DNA of 64,000 nucleotides from Triplophysa rosa. Lineage: Eukaryota; Chordata; Actinopteri; Cypriniformes; Nemacheilidae. A program made the position numbers and the translations under genes. Within the stretch, counting starts at the first letter, position 1. Each line of letters starts with the position of its first letter. The notes under the pieces are model-generated. The model worked only from the letters and a program-made list of their open reading frames with translations, did not search any database and was not told where the DNA came from. Positions 26,938-38,800 of this stretch are shown here, in pieces. The stretch lies in assembly GCF_024868665.1 (NCBI RefSeq), contig NC_079906.1, forward strand, positions 10,550,833 through 10,614,832, read 5' to 3'.

Positions 26938-27895
26938 TATGAGGGGCTGGTCAAGCCAAAATTCATTCTAGTCTTCTCACACGCTCACATTCTCCTTTCG
27001 CACACATACGTTTCTACACTCACTTTTATCCACCCTGCTGGAGATGAAAGCATAAACAAGTTCTCTAAATCTTGGTTTGACACAAAACATCGGGAAAAAA
27101 AACATTTTAATTTTTCAATCATTTTTATATTAATGATATTCATGCATTAATATAAATTATATAATAGCCTAGCCTATATAAATATAATATAGTCTATGAC
27201 CCTGCTGAAAAAACAACAGTTTTAGACTTCACGCACTCATAATTAAGGATAAATAATTTGGTAATGACAATAAGAGTTAAGGGAGTTATTTATTATTCGT
27301 AAAAGTAAAAACAAAATAATTTACATAATGCTGTTTAGCATAATTCCCAAACTAAAACTGAGATAAGTGAATGCGGCCTCGCATTCATAAAAGAAGGCAG
27401 TATTTATGGTATAGGCTATACCCAAAGCAGCGCGCCTCAGAGGAGCGCGTTTTTCCGCAGCCGGCCTCAACAGACTGAGAAACAAACTTACATTTCGATA
27501 TGATTTATTTTTCTCGACAAAGCACGTGTTTTTCCTATAAAGAAACTTATCTCGATGTGGATGGAGCGTATTATAAACTAAATATCCAGTGCTTTTGTGT
27601 TGCATATACCGTATACGTTCTGCACAGTTAGCCGACTGTGTGTGAACAATGTTTTTATTTCATTTCGAGTTTCATTGTAATTGAGAATCCGTAAATGTGC
27701 ATTAAACAGCCTAATCAATTGGATTTTATTTTCGTTTGACAATTTAGCTTAAGATAGCTGCACGTGTGAGAGTAGATATGTATGTGCGTGAAAGGAAAAT
27801 GTGAGTGTGTGAGAGGAAAAATGTATGTGTGCGAAAGGAGAATGTGAGCGTGTGAGAAGACTAGAATGAATTTTGGCTTGTACGGCCCCTCATAC
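26938..27895. mobile_element. non-autonomous DNA transposon with ~70-bp terminal inverted repeats
   Basis: The left end, from GGGGCTGGTCAAGCC through ATTCATTCTAGTCTTCTCAC and CTTTCGCACACATA, is repeated in reverse at 27830-27895. The right side also carries two tandem copies of a roughly 42-bp unit containing GTGTGTGAGAGGAAAA, making it longer than the left. The interior (about 0.8 kb) has no transposase reading frame. The superfamily is uncertain. It lies in the plcxd3-c7 intergenic region or in a long plcxd3 3' UTR. Confidence 0.7.
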
Positions 27896-28103
27896 TTTGT
27901 ATCAACATTTTTGTAGTATAGTCCACGATACTGCAACAAATCTTTTTGTATCCGTGAAGAAACAACATATTTGTTTGCGTGTGACTGAGGACTGTTAAAA
28001 AGCGGACATTGAAGTTTGCTGACCAGTTAAATCTAAATACAGTACAGAAAAAAAACTGTAGTTGTCTTTTAGTGTGGTGAAATATCACTTTGAAATTTAT
28101 TAC

Positions 28104-28380
28104 TTAAAGAGATAGTTTACCCCAAAATTTAAATTCATCATCCTGTATGACTTTCTTTCTTCTGCACAAAAGAAGATATTTTGAAGAATGTTGGTAACCA
28201 AACAATGGTGGTACCCATTGACATTGGTTTTGTGTTTATACAATAGAAGTGAATGGGTACCGACATTGTTCAGTTACCAACATTCTTCAAAATATCTTCA
28301 TTTGTGTTCTGCAGAAGAATGAAAGTCATACAGATTAATGTAAATGGTAATGTAAAAATTTGGGGTAACTATCCCTTTAA
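28104..28380. repeat. GTTCACCC-family inverted-repeat element
   Basis: The left end TTAAAGAGATAGTTTACCCC and the right end TTTGGGGTAACTATCCC + TTTAA are inverted copies. The core GGTACCGACATTGTTCAG is present. From 28381 to 29929 I see no gene or clear repeat. Confidence 0.7.
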
Positions 28381-29929
28381 TAGTGTACAAGTGGCATTTT
28401 AATATAATTTACTGTATTTAATATTAATGTTATTTATTTTCAGATTAGGCTAACTAATTGGCTAAATGGCCTTGCAAATATTTTAATTACCCAGATGCCA
28501 ATTAATTAAATTTGTTCGGTATGACATCATTAAACAAAGTGACTAGTTCACCTACGGTACACTCCAGGCTAGGAAACATGGTCACCTGAACGTAAGTGTA
28601 GCTCAGAGATTCGCGGGATCATTTATTTATTAAAGTGTTTGACTCATGTTGATTAATATGACAATCCCACACAATCCCACAGGCAATCTCCAGCATGGAC
28701 CTGAGTGTAAATGCATTAATCATGCATCTTTGTACAGTATGAAACTGCATGTAGTTGTCAAGGTCGATGAGCTGTATGTCTAGCATTCCATCACAAATCT
28801 GGTGTACAATAAATGTAAATACTGCATATATACTGCACAGTGTCTTTCTTTCACTAAATAGCTTGAATCGTGTATCTTCAGTATTTTAATTGTATGATTT
28901 TATTGTGTATGTGGTTGACTACCAAATGACTCATGACTGTTCTGTTGCAATGCAGATGTGAAACTAATTTGAATAAATAGCAATAGAAAATGTAACATTT
29001 GCGGTTTGCCAATTCTGTCTCATTCTGAAGCAGAGAGTAGAGTCCATGGCCTCATTACATGCTTTCTCAATTACAGCTATTCATTGCTGGCAGAAGTCCG
29101 CTCAGCTTGTTTTGACAATGGCACTCCGCAGCTGTGAAAAACTCTCCTCCATTATTTCGTGCACTTCATGCTCACGTATCATTGTGAATTTATTAGTAGA
29201 TGTTCGGCTGTCTATTTTTTAAGATGCAGTCATGTGTTGTTTTTCTGAAAGTGTGACGCCTCTCGCTCTTTGCTGTTTAGCGGTGTCACGGCCAATAAGT
29301 GACCCTTTGAAAAGCACGTGGCCTTGAGTGAAGGTGACTTAAAATGCATTTTTAAATGTCATGCTAAGTCATACTGTATAGAAGCGAGAGGAACATAAAT
29401 CTGTTGTGGGTGGTAATCATGATTGAATCATTCTGCAGTTTCAATTTCTGCCTGATTAGGAGTGGACATTGTCTGGCTGGCTGTCTCTTCTGCCAACAGA
29501 ATCTCTTCTGTGCTGTACATGACAGTTGCCAGCAGTGTGAATAAAAACGCTAATCAGAAATTGACCAAATAAGGCTGGCATAAACCTCAGATTTTCTGTC
29601 GGCAGTGTAATTACAAGCAGCGTGCTAGCATTTTGAAAGCGTTACTAAAGCAAGATAAGAGTTTCCCTAATGCGAACACCCTTTCAGACAGACAGCTGAA
29701 CAATATTAGTCAGTTAGCTCATCTCGGTTTGACAGCATCCCTTTACAATTCATAATGAGTCGGCAGCTGGATAAATTATTGAGTATCGAAAATGTCAATG
29801 TGGTTAACATTTTCAAAAATAATAAATATTGCTTTTTGCACCACAATGCAGGGCAGTTTAAGATTTCAAGGCATAAAGACTTGCTCATGTATATCTGATT
29901 CAAATATTATGTTTATGTTGAACTACAGA

Positions 29930-30400
29930 CAGAAAAAATAAGAGACCATTCCAGATATCCATTTTATCAGTATTTATATTGGGAGTCATGTGTTTGTTAA
30001 ATTTCAACAAAATCAAACCTCAGGAGTGACAAAGTCATCCAACAGCAATGTGAAAGACTGACAACATGACAAGACACACGAAAAGGTTATCACATAAAAA
30101 ATCGTTTTAAACTTTTCCTATACATGTACAAATATTACTGTTGTATTGCTTAAAAGTGAATATGAAATTGTTTTCTTGGCAGTATTTGAGGTCTGAAAAA
30201 ATACAGAGCGTATTTTCTATTATTTTGACCTGTTTCTCCAGTTTCATTTTCTGCAAATAAGTGCAAATAGAAACAACAGTTTTATTTGAAATTTGGTGAA
30301 ACATGGTTAAGAATTAAGAATGAATAATTTTACCTAAACACATACCAATAAATAGTACATTCAGAAAATAATTTTGAAATGGCCTCTTAATTTTTTCCGC
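29930..30400 (+). repeat. interspersed repeat, family H copy 1
   Basis: It shares AAATCAAACCTCAGGAGTGA, CAACAGCAATGTGAAA and CAGTATTTGAGGT with copies at 58755-59100 (same orientation) and at 44270-44600 (inverted). Three copies in 30 kb define the unit, but the superfamily is not clear to me. The ends are approximate. Confidence 0.6.
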
Positions 30401-30409
30401 GGCTGTATA

Positions 30410-30640
30410 TCGTTGATGTGCTTCCGAAACCCGAAACAAGTTGACAAGCACTTTAAAAATATTTTTTATTGTTTAAATATTTGCAAAACCCAGAGACAGG
30501 GCTGACAAATAATAATGATTCATGACAAAATCACGAAATATGGAGGTATAAGGTTTCAGAAGGACAGCAGCGATACAGTATATGCTATGCTGAATCTGTA
30601 TAGAAGACTTTTTGCACACTAAATTTCTACGCCAATGTTT
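30410..30640. repeat. interspersed repeat, related to 25240-25690
   Basis: It shares TTGCAAAACCCAGAGACA, AAATATGGAGGTATAAGG and AGGACAGCAGCGATA with the plcxd3 intron 2 copy. Diverged, direct orientation, class unknown. Confidence 0.5.
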
Positions 30641-30814
30641 ATACGCTGTGGTCCAAAAGTCTAAAGGCACATTGAAAATATGTAAATAAAAATCTTATTG
30701 TTTTGGAAAGTTTTTGGAAGGTCTCGGAAGGTTTTAGAATAAAAAAAATGAAACACTGTGTTGTAACTTTTAATTAAAATATCTGACTTTCACTGCATCC
30801 CAGAAAGAACCAAA

Positions 30815-31234
30815 TGTGACCCTGGATCACAAAACCAGTCTTAAGTAGCACGGGAACATTTTTAGTAAAAGACAAAAATACATTGTGTGGGTCAAAATTA
30901 TTGATTTTTCTTTTATTTAGATTTAGATTTTAGATTTAGATTCAATTTATTGTCATTGCACATGTACAAGGCAACGAAATGTGACCTATTTTGTGAGTGG
31001 ATGGTCTGCCACAGTGCCCCTGATTAACAACTTCAAAGGCCATTTTCTCAATATTTTGATTTTTTTGCACTCTCAGATTCCTGAGTTTTGAACGGTTGTA
31101 TCTCAGCAAGATATTGTCCTATTCTAACAACTCATATATCTATAGAAAGTTTATTTATTCAGCTTTCAGATTACGTAAAAATCTCAATTTTGAAAAATTG
31201 ACCCATAAGACTGGTTTTGTTGTCCAGGGTCACA
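30815..31234. mobile_element. non-autonomous DNA transposon with TGTGACCCTGG ends
   Basis: The left end TGTGACCCTGGATCACAAAA followed by CCAGTCTTA is inverted at the right end, TAAGACTGGTTTTGTTGTCC followed by AGGGTCACA. The interior has no reading frame. Inside it, around 30940-30985, a piece containing TTTATTGTCATTGCACATGT followed by ACAAGGCAACGAAATG looks like a separate, later insertion. Confidence 0.75.
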
Positions 31235-32898
31235 AATGGTATGTATGACCTCTGGGTGAGTTTATTGATTCATGCAAAAATGTTCTACCTAATATGACAC
31301 CAACAGCTTTAATTGCATTGGAAATATACATTTTTAAGGTCTAGTTTTCTTAAATTCCCTTCCATTTCGTTTGCCAAGCCATCCCCTTTAAGGGATTTAC
31401 ATTACATAAAACATTTTGCGACAATTAATGTGTTCTCAAAACACATGAACATAGATACATACACACATACACTTACAGTACAAACTCTGAGTGGCCATGT
31501 GAATCTGACTGGATTTATGATGCATTAACTGTCAGCTGAACACATTACTAATAAAAGCATGCCAATGGGCGGCTCACTGAGAAACGCAATTACCTTTTCA
31601 TTATGCAAATGAGATCCTGTGAGCAACTTTGAGTTCTGAGGTCTAGGAAGCGGAAAAGCAAGCAGATTAACCCCCATGACCCAGAGACAAGTGGTGAGGG
31701 TGGATGGGGAAGTGACCCTTCGAGTATATAAACATCTCAATAAGTTGAAGTGACTGTATACAGTGTATTAAATTACACATTTGCAGATGAAATAGTTTAC
31801 CAATATATGCATCTGTCATTGTTTACTCCCTCTCTTGTGTCCCTTTTATATCCGGAGCACAAAGGAAATTATTTACAGCTTGATTTGCAAACAACTCTTT
31901 TTTTTTAAACAATGAAAGTGAATATTGACCAAGTTAAAGTTAAATTTTGCAGGGTGAGATTTTCCTGAATTGTCTGTCTTTTCCCCAGTCAGATCTACTT
32001 TGTTGCTTCAGAAGGCTTTGTCATGCTTTTTGTGTTTGTTCATTCTGCTGAAATTCAACTGACAGTGATTTGGAAAGACACGTGGGTGAGTAAATTTCAA
32101 CAGAATTTTCTCTTTAAACTCAATGACTGAAGAGAAAATGGAGCTTTGTCTCCATCAAGTGTTTATTATGTATTTCTCTACAGGGTGCATGTCTTGCTCT
32201 CTTTAGATGCGAAACTGGTCGAATCTGTCTATTTACGCAAATATACATGCAAATCTAACCATGTAATTCTCAGCAATGTTCCAGAAATGTACTCCATAGT
32301 CATTAGAAAGATTGATGTGCTCCAGGCCCCTCTTACATTCCCGTGACATGAGGAATGCGTCGTTGCACACATTCTTTGGCAGAGAAAGGAGCATTTCCCG
32401 CTTGTGTTTTTTTTTGCTCAGAAAAGAAATGGACTGAGGGTGTTCCCATAACGTTTTGTTACAGTTGCACACAGTAAAGAAAAGCAGTTTTGGAGTGGAT
32501 ATCTGCATGCTTCTTCACAATGGTAAGCAAATTAAGATCATTTCAAAATCTAAACAAACGCACTGCCTTGCAAACACATTGAAAAATACAACAACATTAT
32601 TTTAATGGATCATTAAGAAGGTTGTAGTTATTTTACAAGCCTGATACTCTCCTGCAGAAACTGATGTTTCTTAACATGCAAATATTCAACTTTGGTATAA
32701 CTGTAAACCATTAATCAAATGCATTTATTTCATTTCACAAATTGAAATGATGTTTAATGAAAATTAGCACAATGTCTTTCCAAAACCAAACTTTTTGAAC
32801 AGCTCAGACATTCTACATTTCTTATTTGATGTTCTACTTCTAAGTAAATAATGACCGTTTCATTTTTTGGTGAACTGTCTCTTTAACTGTGTTCTCAG
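31235..32898. other. intergenic stretch upstream of c7
   Basis: No coding exon that I can support. A GTTCACCC-family tail fragment (ATTTTTTGGTGAACTGTCTC followed by TTTAA) lies at about 32860-32886, only 12 bases before the first supported c7 exon. Any c7 promoter and 5' UTR should lie in this stretch. Confidence 0.35.
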
Positions 32899-35800
32899 CG
32901 TGTGCTCGTGCAAGGAGTTGCATTTCTCTTCTCTCTGTTGTCTTCAGCAGCTCTTAAACAGTAAGCAATTGAAAACATATGTGTCATTATCAGACAGTTC
33001 GGTAACACTTTACAATAATGTTGTATTAACGATGATATAGTTTTTTCCATTTATTGTTCTTTGTTAATGTTTGTTAATGTTAATGTTAGTTCACTACATT
33101 AATACTATATGTGAACAGCTACAACGTTTAATTTGAAAAATGGATTAGTGAATGCTGACAGTAATATGAACTAAGATTAATAACTGCTGCTAAATATGCT
33201 AAATATTGATCATGTTAATTCATTTTAACTAATACGTTAATTTGCTGTATTTTATTTACAAAGTAAATGAAATGCAATTTAATGTTTTAATATATCATCA
33301 ACATTGATACAACAAAGTGGCTCGTTTTTATAAATCATATTGCTCACTCCTGAATCAGCGGTGCGTTAGTGAGGAACTCTCGATCTGTGCTTGAACCCGT
33401 GCACTGCCAGTGGGGAACTTATGGAAGCTGGTCAGCCTGTGATGGCTGCTCCAAGACACAAGTGAGGCTATGTTTTCCCAGAATGATATAAACCTGTTCC
33501 ACAATTGCTTAACGTTCATTTGCATGCTGTTCCTTATTACACAGAATTTTTCTATGTGTCTTACAGATGCAGATTCGATCCATTGCAGTCTATCCTCAGT
33601 TTGGTGGTCTCCCCTGTGCTGGAAGCTCAGTCCGCACACAGCCGTGTTCCACGGCTCAGGTCTGCCCCCTAGAAGAGGGCTGTGGAGGAAGATTTCGCTG
33701 TCAATCTGGTTTGTGCGAAGATGTATTTTTGCCTGTTTGAATGTGCAAGACTAAATAGTTATTTTTTTCAGTTGTTCCTGTCTATCAAGTTCCCTGATTC
33801 TGTTTGAAGGAAAATGCATCAGCCAGTCGCTAGTATGTAATGGAGATCAGGACTGTGAAGAAGATGGTTTGGATGAGCAACAGAAATGTGACAGTATAAA
33901 CGTTTGTGACCTGCACCAGCCTCCACCGAATGTAGAGCTAACTGGTCAGGGGTAATTATTCCAAACTTATCATATATACTCTTTTCCAAAAAAAAAACCT
34001 GTACATACTGTAAACACACACATTTTATAGGAACTTTCCTCAACCGATTTATACAGTACAAACTGTTCACCCCCCTAGCCCTCCTAACACACACACAAGC
34101 CAGGTTCATTAAAGCATGTGGCACTTCAATTAAGTGTGTTTGCACCACAGGTTTGATGCAGTGAGCAGACAGCGGAGAGGAACCGTTATCAACACTAAAA
34201 GCTTTGGTGGTTTGTGTAGAAAGACCTTCAGCGGAGACCACTCGCAAATGTTCAGAATTCCCCAAAATGTGCTCAGATACACCTTCCAGGCAGGTGGACT
34301 TTACTGTAACAGTTTAGGAGATAAAAATAAAAGATGATTGATTAGACATAACTGCATATAATAAATGTAAATGCAAATGTAGAAAAATGTAAGTGCAGAA
34401 GACTAAACAAAAACAGGGCTATTTATAATGTCATTTATTGATCCATTTTATATTTAAATATGTTTTTGAATATATTTATGCTTGCTAACTACATTAACCA
34501 TATTTATGCTACTTACTCAACCAGATTTTTAAAATATATTAAATATGTGTCTTAAGTATACCATCAAATTGGCTTCACAAGTTATTTCAGCGTACTATTT
34601 AAAAATGTGTTAAGTGGTTTAGTTGATGCAACTTAAAAAAATAAGCGGACTTAACTTATTTTGATGAGTTGAAATAATGTAAAGAAAATTAAAAAATTAA
34701 ATGTCAAGTTGAAATGACTTGTAAAGTCAAGTTGACTGTACTTACAAACTTAAAGGGATAGTTTATGAATTAAAGTTCTGCCCAAAATCTATCCCTTCAA
34801 GGCAGCCAAAAAATGTTACAGTAGCCTGAAATGTGTTTAAGCAGCTTCATCAGCTGTCTGGCAGGACCAAACCATCTAACCAGCACCCAAACAGCCTAAA
34901 TCAGCATGGACTGGTCTAAATTAATCTCTACAGAAGTCTACAAACTGTCCTTATGTTATGTTTTTAATGTTTAATTTGTTGTTGTCTATTTTTGCCAGGT
35001 GACAGCAAAAAATGAATTTTCAGAGGAATCTTTTCAAAGCTCTTGGCACTACCTTCATCACATTGAACGACATAGTAAAACAACAGGCACAGATTATGGG
35101 CACGAAGATTACACCTTCCACGACGAACTGCGACAAACTAAGGTATGATCTTGTCTCAGAAATAGATATATGTGATGTTGAATGTATATTGAATTAAATT
35201 GTTCAGTATGATTTTCTAGAACCCAATTCCTGAACGTGCACTTTCTTCTAAGAAACCAACTTTGTTTGTTTAACCCTTCAGTCTGAACAACTGATCATCA
35301 TTAAGAGTGATGTGGAGGTTGGCCAGTTCCAGAATCAGGCTCCAGAATATCTTTCCCTTTCAGAGGAATTCTGGAAGGCTTTGCTTTCTCTGCCGGTCGT
35401 GTACAATTACGCTGCCTACCGTAATGTGCTGGAGAGATTTGGGACACATTACATTTCAGAGGGCACGCTTGGAGCGCATATGAGAGTATTTCTGGCAATG
35501 AGTGAAGATATGATCAACAAGCTGAGTATGTGACTTCTGTGGCATGTGTTTATTTCAATGCCTTACTGTATAACACGTGTCACTGATGTGCAGTTTTTAT
35601 TCAAAATAATTGAACTGTCCTGTCCTGTTCTGTCTGTTTTTTTTATGTAGGATCGGAGAAGAGAGACTATGCACATTGTGTTGTAACAACGCATTCGATA
35701 TTGTTTTTCATCCGGTGGACAACTAAACGTTGTGAGACAGATAGATTTGAAAAAAATTATCCCTTTTGTAAGTCAGCGAAAGCAATATCATATCATATTT

Positions 35801-38800
35801 ATTTATATATTGATTTTTTCGGACCTTAATGTCTAAAATGTCTTTCAAACAGACAATAAGATAGCAAAAAGTGTGAAAAGCACAGATATCATTGGTGGAT
35901 ATCCTGGACATATCGCGAAACTGTTACTGTTAAATGAAAGCACACCAGAGGACAATGGGAGGGCTTTCTCTCAGTGGTCTGGATCAGTGAAGAACTTTCC
36001 AGAAGTCATCAAACAGAAGGTTAGATTAAATACCTCAGTACTCATGTAAGATTCATGTGTGCAAATGAAAACTTTGCAAATCATAATCAGCTCTTGAACT
36101 GAATTCAACTTAGAGACTGTGTTAGCATAAGATAATCTACACATTAATGTTTTTTTTCTTACTGTGTTTATATTGTCTTATGAGCAGCTTAGGCCTCTGA
36201 ATGAGCTGGTGAAAGAGGTGCCATGCGCAGGAGTGAAAAAGTATTACTTAAAGCGTGCCATTGAGACATACCTCAATGAGAAACACCCGTGTCACTGCAG
36301 AGAATGCCAGAACAACGGGTTGCGGGTAATTCTAGATAACGTCTGTCAGTGTGTGTGCAAACCGGGAACTGAACGCAAAGCATGCGAGCATGGGACACCA
36401 CTAGATGAACAGCCAGGTAACACAAACTATTACTTTTTTATATGGCTGTCAAACGATTAATTGCAAAAAGTTTGTTTATATAATTTATGTCTGTGTACTA
36501 AAATATATATAAACTATAATAAAATATAAACACTTATATATAATTTAAATTTTTGGTAAATATAAATAAATACATGTTAATATTTCCTAAATGTGTACAT
36601 GTATAAATACAAAATGAATATGCACAGTAGACAGACATATATTGTATAAACACAAACTTTTATTCTAGATGCGATTAATCATGATTAATCATTTGACAGC
36701 CCTACTTCTATAATATTGTTATTTTATATTATTTTTATTACGAAATATGACTGTATGAAATATTATGACCTCTGAATGTGTCTCTATACAATGCTTTTGT
36801 AATTGTAATTGACAGAGCACTGTGTTAGCAACACATTGATTTGACCCCAGGGAACACATACTAATAAAAAATATATACACTGACCAAAATTATAAACACA
36901 ACACTTTTGTTTTTGCCCCCATTTTTCATGAACTGAACTCAAAAATCGAAGACTTTTTCTATGTACACAAAAGGCCTATTTCTCTCAAATATTGTTCACA
37001 AATCTGTCTAAATCTGTGTTAGTGAGCACTTCTCCTTTGCCCAGATAATCCATCCACCTCACAGGTGTGGCATGTCAAGATGCTGATTAGACAGCATGAT
37101 TATTGCACTGATGTGCATTAGGCTGGCCACAATAAAAGGCCACTCTAAAATGTGCAGTTTTATCAAACAGCAGAATGCCACAGATGTCGCAAGTTTTGAG
37201 GGAGCGTGCAATTGGCATGCTGACTGCAGGAATGTCCACCAGAGCTGTTGCCCATGAATTGAATGTTCATTTCTCTACCATAAGCCGTCTCCAAAGGCAT
37301 TTCAGAGAATTTTGCAGTACGTCCAACCGGCCTCACAACCGCAGACCAGGACCTCCACATCCAGCATATTCACCTCCAAGATCGTCTGAGACCAGCCACC
37401 CGGACAGCTGCTGCAACAATCGGTTTGCATAACCAGAAGAATTTCTGCACAAACTGTCAGAAACCGTCTCAGGGAAGCTCATCTGCACGCTCGTTGTCCT
37501 CATCGGGGTCTCGACCTGACTGCAGTTCGTCGTCGTAACCAACTTGAGTGGGCAAATGCTCACATTCGATGGCGTCTGGCACTTTGGAGAGGTGTTCTCT
37601 TCATGGATGAATCCCGGTTTTCACTGCACAGGGCAGATGGCAGACATGGTGGAGAATGCCCTGAAACCTGGGCGGGCGAACTGGATCGCATAACCGAGAC
37701 GGATCGTCCTCTCTAGCCAGCGTGATGGGCTGCTGCGCTCGTGCCAAGCGCCCAAGAACCGTGACAGCGGAACTAGAGGGATGATATGCTTCACCGTGCT
37801 GTGGGAGGCTGGTTCAGGGGCTGACAGAGCGGTCATCTTGCACGGGGGGAACCTCGGGGAGGTCGACGGCTCTGTTGATTTTCCTCCTTTGTGCCGCTGA
37901 CCGACGCAATGTCCGGCAGAGGTTGCGTTTGGCAGCGTATGGATTCGTCCGAGACACCGCCGAGTCGAGTGTGCTGTGAGGAGAGAGATCCCAGGGAGAA
38001 AAGCTCTTTTTGTGAGAAAGTGGGCGCCAGGCCCTGATGCACCGCGACTGCACGCTCCACCTGGGAGATGTCGACATAGCCCTTAGCCGCCCCACCATCC
38101 AGGGAAGTAACAGCACCTGAGCCGCACCTAGCAGGCGCGTTCCAAGACTTCGTGAGCTCCTCATGCACTTCCGGGAAGAATGGAACCGGGGCGGGCTCCG
38201 TCCCCAGGAACCACGAATCCAGGGCCCGGCAAGCATGGCCGACATCTCAGCGTCGACCTCATCTGGGCTCGACCGCCCGGGGGCAGGAGCTCCAAGGGGT
38301 CTTCCGCATCTGATGCCAGGAGGTAGCTTTCCGATGCAATGACAGAGAGTTCATCTTCATCCCTCTGTTGAGTCTGCCCGCTATGGGACGGTCCACCGCT
38401 GCCCATCGGGGACGAGCCAGGTGAGCATGCTGGGGTATGGGTGGTCCGCGAAGCCAAAGCTGATGGAGCGACATCCATAGGAACCCCCAAATCACTCCCG
38501 CTGCTCGCCGAAGCGGTCGACCTTGCCGTAGCGGCAGTCGAACTCACCTGGTAAGCAGACGGGGTGGCGGCAGCGTTCACAAAGAACGTAGCCAGCTGTG
38601 ACCACAACACCTTAATCGCCATGTTCTCACGTACGGAACATGCCGGATCGACAAACCCTGCCTCTGCATGCTTGAGCCCCAAGCATGTGACGCAGGTGTC
38701 GTGCCTGTCTGACTCAGGGATGAGTCTGTCACACCCAAGAACACAGCTGCGAGACATGCCTACAGCTGCGAGAAATTTGCTCTTTTAGGTCTGTAGCTCG

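Noticed and set aside
33819..34265. 148-codon minus-strand frame
   Set aside because: It overlaps two real c7 exons and their intron; shadow frame.
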